The notes beneath the pieces were generated by a model. That model was not told the DNA's origin, did no database searches, and saw only the letters and a program-made list of their open reading frames with translations. Both the position numbers and the translations under genes were made by a program. Below, in pieces: positions 44,117 through 52,552 of a stretch of 64,000 nucleotides of DNA. The number at the start of each line of letters is the position of its first letter. Within the stretch, counting starts at the first letter, position 1. Origin of the DNA: Haloarcula rubripromontorii (GTDB lineage Archaea > Halobacteriota > Halobacteria > Halobacteriales > Haloarculaceae); NCBI RefSeq assembly GCF_001280425.1, contig NZ_LIUF01000003.1, forward strand, positions 124,001 through 188,000. Direction: 5' to 3'.

Positions 44117-44581
44117 CTATAGGTCTTCCAGCGTCGCCTTGACTGCTGCCCAGTGGCTCCCTTTCCAGAAATGTTGCCCGCAGTCCGTACAGCGCCAGAC
44201 CTGCTCGTCGTCCGCAGTCGGTGCGTACTCCGGCGTCGGTTCCACCGGGTCGACCTGCTCGACCGGCCCGTTACAGACGCCACAGTGGGCCGGCTCCGGA
44301 GCGAGCGAGAGGCGGAAGCCGGCGTCGGCGAGCTCCCGCAACTGCTCATCAATCTCTCGCTCGGTGAGGAGCACGCTCTCGGATGCGCGGGCGGCGAGGT
44401 CGCTATCCCGAGTTACTACTCGGCGGTCCTCACGTGCCGCTATAGCGAGGAGGTCGTCGTCGGCCTCGGCGTCCCGGTCCAGCGCGTACGCCGTGTCGTA
44501 GCCACACATCCGCAGGTAGGTGGCGAGCTTGCCGAGCATCGCATCAAGCACGAGTCGGTCGCTTGCGGTGTTCTCAGGCAT
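44117..44581 (-). CDS. Mut7-C RNAse domain protein with zinc ribbon
   Basis: 154 residues from the ATG at 44581 (MPENTASDRLVLDAMLGKLATYLR). The PIN-like Mut7-C fold reads LDAMLGKLATYLRMCGYDTAYALDRDAEADDDLLAIAAREDRRVVTRDSDLA. The C-terminal zinc ribbon is CGVCNGPVEQVDP...WRCTDCGQHFWKGSHW. It overlaps the polX stop by 8 bp, so it is co-expressed with PolX. It likely acts as an RNase. No experimental target is known to me. Confidence 0.85.
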   Translation of the reverse strand: MPENTASDRLVLDAMLGKLATYLRMCGYDTAYALDRDAEADDDLLAIAAREDRRVVTRDSDLAARASESVLLTEREIDEQLRELADAGFRLSLAPEPAHCGVCNGPVEQVDPVEPTPEYAPTADDEQVWRCTDCGQHFWKGSHWAAVKATLEDL

Positions 44582-46310
44582 CGAGGAACTCACGGATTCC
44601 GTCGGCGTCACGGGTGTTCAGCACGTCCGCTGTCTCGGCCCACCCCCGCCGCGCCGTGTGCACACCGTAGCGCAGGAGGTCAAAATCACCCGGGCTGTGT
44701 GCGTCCGTGTTGATGACAATCGTCGCGCCGGCCTCGATGGCCTGCTTGACCGCACCGCCACCGAGGTCCAGTCGGGCCGGGTTGGCGTTTATTTCGAGCG
44801 CCGTGTCGTTGTCGGCGGCGACCGTCGCGAGCCGCTCGACGTCGACGTCCAGGCCCTCCCGGCGGTTGAGATAGCGGCCCGTCGGATGGCCGATGACGTT
44901 CACCTCGGGGTGCCGTGCGGCCGCGACGAGGCGGTCCGTGCCGTCCCCGTCGAGCGCGGCGTGTGGCGAGGCGACGACCACGTCCAGTTCGGCGAGGAGG
45001 TCGTCGGCGACCGAGACGCTGCCGTCCGCGCCGATGTTGGCCTCGACGCCGGTGAACACGTCGATATCGGCGTCGGCCGCGACGGATTCGACCTCGGCTA
45101 TCTGCTCACGGAGCCTCTCGTCGGAGACGCCGACGCCGCCGACCATCCCCGGCCCGGTCGCGTGGTCCGTGACGGCGAGGTAGTCGTGGCCGAACTCGGC
45201 CGCGCCAGCGGCCATCTCCGCGATGGTGTTGCCGCCGTCTGACCAGTTCGTGTGGGTGTGGACGTCGCCGCGGACCTCGCCCTCGGCCAGCAGGTCCGGG
45301 AGCGACCCGTCGGCGGCGGCCTCGACCTCGCCGCGGTTCTCGCGGAGTTCCGGCGGGACCCAGTCCATCCCCAGCGCGTCGTACACCGCGTCCTCGCTCT
45401 CGCTGGCGACCAGTTCGCCGGCCCGCTGGTCGTCGTCTTCGACGCCTTCGACATCAAAAACCCCGTACTCGTTGACCTTCAGGTCCCGCTCGATAGCGCG
45501 GTTTCGGACCGCAACATTGTGGTCTTTGCTGCCGGTGAAGTACTGCAGCGCCGCGCCGAACTCCGCGGGGTCGACGACTCGCAGGTCGACCCGTACGTCG
45601 TCCGCGTAGGCGCTGGCCTTCGTCTCGCCGGCTTCGATGACGCGGTCGAGCCCGTCCCAGTCGGCGAACCGCTCGACGACGGCGTCGGGGTCGGCGCTCC
45701 CGGCGAGTACGTCCACGTCGCCGATGGTCGGTCGCCAGCGCCGAATCGAGCCGCCGAGCGCGCACTCGGCCACGGCGTCGCCGGCGGCCATGTACTCTCG
45801 AATCCGGTCGCCGTGGGGTCGGGCCTCGCCCAGCAGCGACCGCTCGTGGGCTTCGCGGGCGAAGTCGATGTTGTCGAGGATGTTCTGCTCCGTCTTCGCG
45901 CCAAAGCCCGACACCTCCTGTATCTCGCCGGCCTCGGCCGCCGCCTCCAGTTCGTCGAGGGTGGTGATGCCCAGCGCCTCGTACAGCGAGCCGACGGATT
46001 TCGGTCCCACGCCCTCGACCGCCGTGAGAGCGTCCATCTCGACGGGCAGTTCCTCGCGGAGTTCGGTCAGCTCCTCGATGTCGCCGGTCTCGAAATACTC
46101 GACGACCTTCGCGGAGATGGCGTCGCCCACGCCGTCGATTTCGCCGACGCTGTCCTCGCCCTCCGCAGCCAGCCCCTCGATGGCTCCGGGGTAGTCCCTG
46201 ATGTTCTCGGCCGCCCGCCGGTAGGCCCGGGGCTTGTACTCCACGCCTTTCGCGTCCAGCAGGTCGGCGAACTCTTCGAGCAGCGTCGCGATTTCGTCGT
46301 TCCGGCTCAT
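44574..46310 (-). CDS. polX: DNA polymerase/3'-5' exonuclease PolX
   Basis: 578 residues from the ATG at 46310 (MSRNDEIATLLEEFADLL). The N-terminal helix-hairpin-helix dRP region (EGVGPKSVGSLYEALGITTLDEL) is followed by the Pol beta nucleotidyltransferase motif GGSIRRWRPTIGDVDVLAGS with the catalytic Asp pair and VDLRVVDP with the third Asp. The C-terminal PHP domain has HTHTNWSDGG and SPHAALDG, giving 3'-5' exonuclease and end-processing activity. Function in base excision repair. Middle gene of an overlapping operon with DUF5788 and Mut7-C. Confidence 0.95.
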   Translation of the reverse strand: MSRNDEIATLLEEFADLLDAKGVEYKPRAYRRAAENIRDYPGAIEGLAAEGEDSVGEIDGVGDAISAKVVEYFETGDIEELTELREELPVEMDALTAVEGVGPKSVGSLYEALGITTLDELEAAAEAGEIQEVSGFGAKTEQNILDNIDFAREAHERSLLGEARPHGDRIREYMAAGDAVAECALGGSIRRWRPTIGDVDVLAGSADPDAVVERFADWDGLDRVIEAGETKASAYADDVRVDLRVVDPAEFGAALQYFTGSKDHNVAVRNRAIERDLKVNEYGVFDVEGVEDDDQRAGELVASESEDAVYDALGMDWVPPELRENRGEVEAAADGSLPDLLAEGEVRGDVHTHTNWSDGGNTIAEMAAGAAEFGHDYLAVTDHATGPGMVGGVGVSDERLREQIAEVESVAADADIDVFTGVEANIGADGSVSVADDLLAELDVVVASPHAALDGDGTDRLVAAARHPEVNVIGHPTGRYLNRREGLDVDVERLATVAADNDTALEINANPARLDLGGGAVKQAIEAGATIVINTDAHSPGDFDLLRYGVHTARRGWAETADVLNTRDADGIREFLDA

Positions 46311-46311
46311 G

Positions 46312-46764
46312 TTAGTAGCTCCGCCCGGCACGACCCGTGCCGGAGTCCGCGTCCTCGTGTCCCAGCGCTTTCTGGAGGAACTTCATCCAGCGCTTTCTGT
46401 CGGCGGCCTCCTGTGCCCGTGCCTCCTGCTCGATGTCGGCCGCGCCGAGCTGTTCGAGCGCGTTGAGCGCCCGGTCGATGCCGATGATAGCCGTGGCGAG
46501 TTCCTCCCCGCGCTCGTAGCTCACTTCGTTGTCCTCGATGCGTTGCTTTCGCTGGAGGCGCTCGCGGCGCAGGTTCTTCTTTGCCTGCTCGACGCGCTCA
46601 CGCTCGCCCCGCGGCACCGTCTCCCGCCGCTTGATTTCGAAGACGAACGACTGGAGTTCTATCTCCTCGCCCTGGACGGTTATCCGGTCGGGGATGTCCG
46701 CACCGACGGTCGCGCTGTCGCGTTCGATGCGCTCCAGCAACTGTTTGCGCTCGAACTCTTTCAC
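46312..46764 (-). CDS. DUF5788 coiled-coil protein
   Basis: 150 residues, mostly helical and rich in Arg, Glu and Lys: RETVPRGERERVEQAKKNLRRERLQRKQRIEDNEVSYERGEELATAIIGIDRALNALEQL. The first part has QGEEIELQSFVFEIKRR strands. From memory, DUF5788. It is the first gene of the polX operon (1-bp gap to PolX). Nucleic-acid contact seems likely from the charge pattern; function is unknown. Confidence 0.78.
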   Translation of the reverse strand: MKEFERKQLLERIERDSATVGADIPDRITVQGEEIELQSFVFEIKRRETVPRGERERVEQAKKNLRRERLQRKQRIEDNEVSYERGEELATAIIGIDRALNALEQLGAADIEQEARAQEAADRKRWMKFLQKALGHEDADSGTGRAGRSY

Positions 46765-46947
46765 TACCGGTTGTTAGACCGGGGTGCCCTTACCCGCTTC
46801 GCCCATTTCCTATCGAGGGTAGCACGGCGTTGTCTATTTGCTACATCCGCGTGTGCCCGGTTAGTAGCCTGTGCCACGCGAACGCTGTGAGCGGTCCCGA
46901 CTGGGGGCAGACGAGGTCGGCGATATCTTTTTCATCGTCTCTATCGT

Positions 46948-46960
46948 TCGTATGATACGA
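46948..46960. promoter_or_regulatory. Palindrome upstream of the CHAT gene
   Basis: TCGTAT, G and ATACGA form a perfect 6-1-6 inverted repeat, about 29-41 bp before the start at 46989. An AATAAC tract follows at about 46962-46967, in box A position for a near-leaderless start. A repressor could sit here and block TBP/TFB binding. Confidence 0.4.
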
Positions 46961-46988
46961 GAATAACACCGTCCCTCTCGGTTATTAT

Positions 46989-49073
46989 ATGACTCTAACC
47001 TTCGAACCGCTTGACGACCGTCCTGGGCTCGCGGTCATTGATCAGATCGAACGTCAGCGCTACCGGATACATACGCCGGCACCCATCGCGCTCAGAGAGG
47101 CAGCGACCGACGTATTTCAGTATCCCGTCGGGGACGCTGTCCAGATACGGACTCAGGCCATCGAACTGCCAACAGTAGTTATGGTGTACGTCCGTGACGA
47201 CGACGGGGCGATAGCCGCTGAGGTCGCGCAGTTCGAGTCGGAGACGCTTCCGGCCGACGACTACGTGCTGGACCCGCTGACGCAGATAAAGACATATATG
47301 CGGGTCGAAGACACCGCGGTTGAGGTCACCGTCGACTCGGACCGGACCCGGATCGAGTTCGATTCCCCGACGAACGTACTCATCGGCGCTCGCTCCCAGC
47401 ACGACCGGCCCGCGGCCACGGTCACGACGACCGGGGACCCGACCGACGTGATGGCCGCCGTCGAGACCTTCGGGTCGGCGCTCAAGGCCTACGACCCTGA
47501 ACGCTCCTATCCAACGCTTCGCGGCCACCCCCCAGCGCTTGAGATCGGTGAGACGCTGGACATCCCGGCGGATATCGACAGTCCGGACACCGGTGTCACG
47601 CTCGAACTCCCGCCCGACCTCGCGTCGATCTTCGTCGCCGCGCCGCTTTCGTACTACCTCGGGGCCTCGCTCGTCCCCGCATCCGAACCGCGGCTCACGA
47701 CCGACACCGGATTCACGTACTCGCTCGACACCGCCCGGGGCTTCGAATCCGAGGTTGGACGCACGCTCAAACGTCTCTTCTTCCTCGATTGTGTCACACG
47801 CACAGAAGGATTCCACCAGATCGACTTACACGAGCGAGCAGCCATCGAGCCGTACGTCGACCTCGACTTCGAGTCGCTGTATCAGCAGCCGCTCGCGGAG
47901 CAAGTCGCCGCCTACCTGCAGGTCCCGTACGACGTTATCGAGGACCACATTCCGAAGTGGCGGCTGACGACGCATATCGACCCGGTGCCGGCGAACGCAG
48001 AACAGCTCCCGTACGTTGTCGACGACCTCGCTATCGTCCGGACACACCAGCAGCAAGGACTGGATCAGGCGAGCGTTCCGGCCGAGGTTGAGGCGGAATT
48101 TACTCGGGACGATGTTATCACCCGTGCTGCGAGTTCCGACACCGCCACCAACCCAGCCGGGACGGACTACGTCGAACCGCAGGCTGAGGATTCACTGGAA
48201 CAGGCCTGGATAGGCGACAGCATCCCCATCGGCGCGAGCAAGCTGACCAAAGCAGCGTTCGAACATCGACTCGACCGCGACACGAACGCCGAGGATATCA
48301 CGATTCGCGTCGTCCAGAACGACGACCGGATGGACGAGGAACGACAGCTCGTCGACGACGTGTACGGGACCCGCGACGACCTGCCGTTCGATGTCACGGT
48401 CCACGACGACCTGACGACGGCGGAACTCAGGACCGTGCTCACGACAGACGCGGAGTTCTTCCACTATATCGGCCACACCGAACACGACGGCTTCGTCTGT
48501 AGCGATGGCAAACTGGACGTGACGACGGTCGACTCGGTCGGCATCGACACGTTCCTGCTGAACGCCTGCAACTCCTACAATCAGGGATTAGCACTCGTCG
48601 AAAAGGGTGCAATCGCTGGCATCGTCACACTCAACGAAGTACTGAACGACGGCGCGGTTCGTATCGGCGAGACGGTCGCACGGTTGTTGAACTGCGGCTT
48701 CCCCCTTCGCGCGGCACTTACCATTGCACGCGGTGAGAGTGTTCTCGGTGGGCAGTATATCGTGGTTGGTGATGGTGGTGTTACTGTGACGCAGACAAAT
48801 GGGGGAATGCCAAACCTGCTTGCGATACAAGCAACTGAAACTGGCTATAACATAGAAATGAACGTATACTCTACGGATGACAAAGCGTTAGGAGCTATTA
48901 TATTTCCGCACATTACTCGCTCTGAGGATCATTACTTAGTACCGGGTGAAATTGACACATTCAATGTTTCTAGGCGAGAATTGGAAGACTTTCTACAAAT
49001 GCAGCAGATACCAGTTAGGAACGAAGGGGACCTCTATTGGAGCAGGTCAATAGATTTGGATTCTATAGATTAA
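46989..49073 (+). CDS. Large protein with C-terminal CHAT (caspase/separase-like) domain
   Basis: 694 residues. The C-terminal third shows the CHAT core: FFHYIGHTEHDGF around residues 491-503, candidate catalytic His496; then DTFLLNACNSYNQGLALVEKGA with candidate catalytic Cys527; and GAIAGIVTLNEVLNDGAVRIGETVA, the strand-helix after the Cys. The N-terminal 450 residues show an architecture of beta strands and helices that I cannot assign. No signal peptide. The last ~110 codons (from about 48,750) switch to AT-rich, non-haloarchaeal codon use, so the tail looks recently exchanged. It probably cuts a partner protein; a candidate is the small membrane peptide downstream. Confidence 0.7.
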   Translation: MTLTFEPLDDRPGLAVIDQIERQRYRIHTPAPIALREAATDVFQYPVGDAVQIRTQAIELPTVVMVYVRDDDGAIAAEVAQFESETLPADDYVLDPLTQIKTYMRVEDTAVEVTVDSDRTRIEFDSPTNVLIGARSQHDRPAATVTTTGDPTDVMAAVETFGSALKAYDPERSYPTLRGHPPALEIGETLDIPADIDSPDTGVTLELPPDLASIFVAAPLSYYLGASLVPASEPRLTTDTGFTYSLDTARGFESEVGRTLKRLFFLDCVTRTEGFHQIDLHERAAIEPYVDLDFESLYQQPLAEQVAAYLQVPYDVIEDHIPKWRLTTHIDPVPANAEQLPYVVDDLAIVRTHQQQGLDQASVPAEVEAEFTRDDVITRAASSDTATNPAGTDYVEPQAEDSLEQAWIGDSIPIGASKLTKAAFEHRLDRDTNAEDITIRVVQNDDRMDEERQLVDDVYGTRDDLPFDVTVHDDLTTAELRTVLTTDAEFFHYIGHTEHDGFVCSDGKLDVTTVDSVGIDTFLLNACNSYNQGLALVEKGAIAGIVTLNEVLNDGAVRIGETVARLLNCGFPLRAALTIARGESVLGGQYIVVGDGGVTVTQTNGGMPNLLAIQATETGYNIEMNVYSTDDKALGAIIFPHITRSEDHYLVPGEIDTFNVSRRELEDFLQMQQIPVRNEGDLYWSRSIDLDSID

Positions 49074-49141
49074 GTGCGCTAATCGGCCAGTACTCCATCC
49101 TAAGTAAAGGAATAGTTCAACCTACTCAATATTTTTACCGT

Positions 49142-49273
49142 CTATGGCCCAGGGTACGCGCTATTATTAGCTGCTGCGGTCCCTGCCTGCGACAGTAGCA
49201 ACAGGAGAGTGAACAGTGCGCCGGTCATTTTTGGGTGCTCTGCGAGGTATTCGCGCATGGTGGTATCTGACAT
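49142..49273 (-). CDS. 43-residue hydrophobic peptide (DUF7503-like)
   Basis: The ATG at 49273 gives MSDTTMREYLAEHPKMTGAL, then FTLLLLLSQAG and TAAANNSAYPGP. A short charged head (REYLAEHPK) is followed by one hydrophobic helix of about 15 residues. From memory it matches DUF7503, a short conserved haloarchaeal family. It is convergent with the CHAT gene (68-bp gap between the stops), so it has its own promoter in the AT-rich region to the right. An export or anchor signal, or a membrane-active peptide, is possible. Confidence 0.7.
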   Translation of the reverse strand: MSDTTMREYLAEHPKMTGALFTLLLLLSQAGTAAANNSAYPGP

Positions 49274-49680
49274 GATACAACTTCGATGACGGCGGGTAGA
49301 TAATTAAATTTATTTGAAAAGTACCTACATATTATATATTGTATTAAGTATAGAATTAAAAGTTAAATCCAGAAAATAACATGCACAAGGCTAGAAGCGC
49401 GTGTTTAGTGGGCAGAGGCACACGCACAGGTCGTGCGTACACGTAAGAGATAACCAGCGACACCCCCATCAGTAGCGTTTAGTAGACAGGTATGTAATTG
49501 ATAATCAGGGTCTAGTATTGATGTATGAATGGAAAACAGCTGATGATTATCTGAGATGTATATCTCCTGCTAGTTCGCTCCGGGGGTCGGACGCAGGGTG
49601 GTCGATGTGTACGGCAATCGCTATCAGTTTGATAGAATGGCTGCTTGCTGGCGGCTTTGTCGCCACCACCGGGAGGACGG
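49274..49680. other. AT-rich intergenic stretch, no gene seen
   Basis: About 400 bp with much lower GC than the surroundings, including a TTTAATTATC tract about 35 bp before the peptide start at 49273. Only short frames without features occur (for example 21 codons from 49381). It continues the low-GC zone that begins inside the CHAT gene. Confidence 0.4.
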
Positions 49681-50625
49681 ATGACTTCTGAGGAGCAGTG
49701 GCGGCTCGGAGATAAGACGGTAGAGCTGTCCAGTGCGGCCATCAGCGGCAGCCGGCGCGCGGCAACGCGACATGCACCACTTCTCCGGACCGAATCAGTG
49801 GACCGGCGTGACGAGACGCGGGCAGAGGTACCGGTTCCACTGGCGAAAGTCGAGCAGTCGCAGGAGTGTACGGTGCTGCACGTCGATGATGACCCGCAGG
49901 TCGGTGACCTGGTCGAGATGTATCTCGAACGCATCAACGACGACTTCAACGTCGTGACCAAGACCAGCGCCGTCGCCGCGCTTGAGGTCCTCCGGAGCGA
50001 GCAGGTCGACTGTATCGTCAGCGATTACGATATGCCAAACACCGATGGGCTGGAGTTTCTGGAACTCGTCCGCGAGCAGTATCAGGACATCCCGTTTATT
50101 CTGTTTACTGGCAAGGGCAGTGAAGAGATCGCCAGCGAGGCAATTGCATCGGGTGTCACGGACTATATGCAGAAGGGAGGGAGATCAGACACGTACGATG
50201 TCCTGGCCAACCGAATCGAGAATGCCGTTGAACAACACCGCACAGAACAGCGGTTCTGGAACGCCCTCTCGTGGTATCAACGGCTCGTTGAACAGGAGCT
50301 TGCGGGCGTCTGTATCATTCAGGACGGGACGTTTGTCTACGTGAACCAAAAGCTGGCTGACATTTTTGGCTATGACCAGAGTGAACTTATCGACGAGTCT
50401 CCGGCCCTCCTCACGGCGGAAGGCGACGGCGACAGACTTCCTGAGTCACTCCGAGCGGCAGAGTCAGACGAACTCGATACGTTCCACTCGGAGTTCGAAG
50501 GGCGACAGGCCGACGGTGAAACGCGCCCCATCGAAGTATCCGGCGGGTCGATTGAGTACGACGGCAATCCGGCGTGGATAGGCGTGCTGCGAGACGCAAA
50601 AAGTAATCCCGACACTGACGGGTAA
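49681..50625 (+). CDS. Response-regulator receiver protein with PAS domain
   Basis: 314 residues from the ATG at 49681 (MTSEEQWRLGDKTVELSSA). A long N-terminal tail precedes the receiver domain: VLHVDDDPQVGDLVEMYLE, phosphoacceptor Asp in DCIVSDYDMPNTDG, then FILFTGKGSEEIASEAIASGVTDYMQKGG. A PAS domain follows (AGVCIIQDGTFVYVNQKLADIFGY ... ESPALLTAEGDGD). There is no kinase domain or output DNA-binding domain. It is a phospho-relay or sensor component, typical of haloarchaea. It starts beside the AT-rich stretch. Confidence 0.88.
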   Translation: MTSEEQWRLGDKTVELSSAAISGSRRAATRHAPLLRTESVDRRDETRAEVPVPLAKVEQSQECTVLHVDDDPQVGDLVEMYLERINDDFNVVTKTSAVAALEVLRSEQVDCIVSDYDMPNTDGLEFLELVREQYQDIPFILFTGKGSEEIASEAIASGVTDYMQKGGRSDTYDVLANRIENAVEQHRTEQRFWNALSWYQRLVEQELAGVCIIQDGTFVYVNQKLADIFGYDQSELIDESPALLTAEGDGDRLPESLRAAESDELDTFHSEFEGRQADGETRPIEVSGGSIEYDGNPAWIGVLRDAKSNPDTDG

Positions 50626-50756
50626 GTCGCTGCTTGGCTGTTGCGTACAGCCTTTTGCTGTTACCAATTCAGACACCGCAGTGTCATAGCAGTGTGTCGC
50701 TGGCTGGCTCAGTGTAAGCACAATCCCTTTCCACGGGCCACTCCTATCGTAGTATA

Positions 50757-51689
50757 ATGTCGGAGTGCGATGCCTGTGGGAAGCAGGAGAACATGCCGTA
50801 CCAGTGTGGGCACTGTGGTGGGACCTACTGTGCGGAACACAGACTGCCCGAGGCCCACGATTGCCCCGGACTTGACAACTGGAGCGATCCGGGCGGCGTG
50901 TTCGACAGCGGGTTCGACGAGAGTGTAAACACCGGCCAGACCTCCGGCGGTGGCGTCGCCGACCGGCTCGGTATCGACACCGGGCCCGGCGGGCCACTGG
51001 CGTACTTCCGGGGGAACGTCACATACCTGTTCCTGGCGATTATGGGGATCGTATTCATTCTCGAACACGTTGTCATTCTCTCTCTGGGCAGCGACGCCTT
51101 TCAGACGCTGTTTGTCCTCCATCCGAACAATCCCGAGTACGTCTGGACCTGGGTCACCTCAGTGTTCTCACACGCTCCCTTCGGGTTCTATCACATCCTC
51201 GGCAACGGGATTATCATCTACTTCTTCGGCCGGATCGTTGAGCAGCAGATCGGGTCGAAGAAATTCGCCATATTCTTCCTCGCCTCCGGCGTGCTGGCTG
51301 GCCTCGGACAGATCGCAATTCAGACGGTACAGGGCACTTCCGCCGGCGTCCTCGGAGCCAGCGGCGCGGCGCTGGCGATCATGGCGTTTCTGACTGTTTT
51401 GAAACCCGATCTCCGCGTGTACCTGTACTTCCTGATTCCCGTCCCGATCTGGGCTATCACCGGATTTTATTTCCTGTTGAGCATCTTCGGATCGCTCAAT
51501 CCGATGGGGGCCGGCCTGCTCGGCGGTAACATCGCGCACCTCGCCCACCTCATCGGTCTCGTCATCGGGCTCTGGTACGGCCAGAAAATCAAGGGGCAGG
51601 CCCGGATCCCCGGCCAGATACAGTTCGGCGGTGGCGGCGGCCCCGGCGGGCCGGGTGGACCGGGTGGTCCCGGCCGGCGTCGTCCGTAA
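50757..51689 (+). CDS. Rhomboid protease with AN1-type zinc finger
   Basis: 310 residues. The N-terminal 35 residues form an AN1-like zinc finger: CDACGKQENMPYQCGHCGGTYCAEHRLPEAHDC. Six or seven transmembrane helices follow (YFRGNVTYLFLAIMGIVFILEHVVIL, ...). The catalytic Ser is in GVLGASGAALAIMAF and the His in GGNIAHLAHLIGLVIG. The C-terminus is Gly/Pro-rich. It cleaves membrane proteins in the bilayer; the zinc finger could contact a cytoplasmic partner. Its stop is 3 bp before the endonuclease V start. Confidence 0.92.
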   Translation: MSECDACGKQENMPYQCGHCGGTYCAEHRLPEAHDCPGLDNWSDPGGVFDSGFDESVNTGQTSGGGVADRLGIDTGPGGPLAYFRGNVTYLFLAIMGIVFILEHVVILSLGSDAFQTLFVLHPNNPEYVWTWVTSVFSHAPFGFYHILGNGIIIYFFGRIVEQQIGSKKFAIFFLASGVLAGLGQIAIQTVQGTSAGVLGASGAALAIMAFLTVLKPDLRVYLYFLIPVPIWAITGFYFLLSIFGSLNPMGAGLLGGNIAHLAHLIGLVIGLWYGQKIKGQARIPGQIQFGGGGGPGGPGGPGGPGRRRP

Positions 51690-51691
51690 CG

Positions 51692-52498
51692 ATGCACCCG
51701 GTTCGCCCTGAGTTCGTCCCCGACCCGTCGCTCTCACAGGCTGCGATGGAAGCGCTACAGCGGGACATCGCCGAGGCTGCGCGGTTCGAAGATGATCTGG
51801 GATTTTCTCCCCAAGGTATCGCTCACTCAGGAGACGCTCCGGACGGCAAGCAGACGACGCTGAGGACTGGCGATGGGGCTGCGGACCCGCCGCTCGTCGC
51901 CGGCGTCGACCAGGCGTTCGTCGACGACAGGGCCGTCTCGGCTATCGTCGTGCTACAGAACGGCGAGGTCGTCGAGCGGGTCAGCGCCGTCGAACGGACC
52001 GAAATCCCGTACATCCCCGGCCTGCTGTCGTTCCGCGAGGGCGGGGCAATTCTGGCCGCGTTTGCGGAACTGGAGACCGACCCCGACGTGGTGCTGGTCG
52101 ACGGCAGCGGTCGCATTCATTTCCGGGAAGCTGGGCTGGCGACACATATCGGCGTCACACTGGACGTACCAGCCGTCGGCGTCGCCAAGAATCTCCTCTG
52201 TGGCACGCCGGAGCAGTCCCTCGATGAGACGTACCCGGAAGGGACGCGGATTCCGATTACTGCCGACGACAGCGTTGAGACCTGCCCCGATGGAACGGTT
52301 ATCGGTCACGCGCTCCAGACGCGTCAGTACGACTCGCCGAACCGGTACATCAACCCGCTCATCGTCAGTCCCGGCCATCGCGTCAGCGCCGGGTCCGCGG
52401 CGGCCCTCGTCGAAGCCACCGCTGACGGCTACAAGCTGCCCGAACCAACCCGGCTTGCCGACAGCTACGCCGACGAGGCGAAGGAATCTGTCGAATAA
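51692..52498 (+). CDS. nfi: Endonuclease V
   Basis: 268 residues. The three metal/catalytic blocks are LVAGVDQAFVDD (Asp), EIPYIPGLLSFREGG (Glu) and DVVLVDGSGRIHFREAGLATHIGV (Asp). The family motif ATHIGVTLDVPAVGVAKNLLCG is clear. It cuts the DNA backbone one base 3' to deaminated bases such as inosine. Longer than the bacterial enzyme because of an N-terminal acidic region (about residues 20-65). Confidence 0.93.
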   Translation: MHPVRPEFVPDPSLSQAAMEALQRDIAEAARFEDDLGFSPQGIAHSGDAPDGKQTTLRTGDGAADPPLVAGVDQAFVDDRAVSAIVVLQNGEVVERVSAVERTEIPYIPGLLSFREGGAILAAFAELETDPDVVLVDGSGRIHFREAGLATHIGVTLDVPAVGVAKNLLCGTPEQSLDETYPEGTRIPITADDSVETCPDGTVIGHALQTRQYDSPNRYINPLIVSPGHRVSAGSAAALVEATADGYKLPEPTRLADSYADEAKESVE

Positions 52499-52552
52499 GC
52501 CGTCCGATAACCGACAGTATAACTTCCCGGGGTGTGTTTGCCCGGCCAACAC

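Noticed and set aside
49381-49446. 21-codon frame MHKARSACLVG in the AT-rich gap
   Set aside because: Too short, no promoter spacing, no similarity that I recognise.
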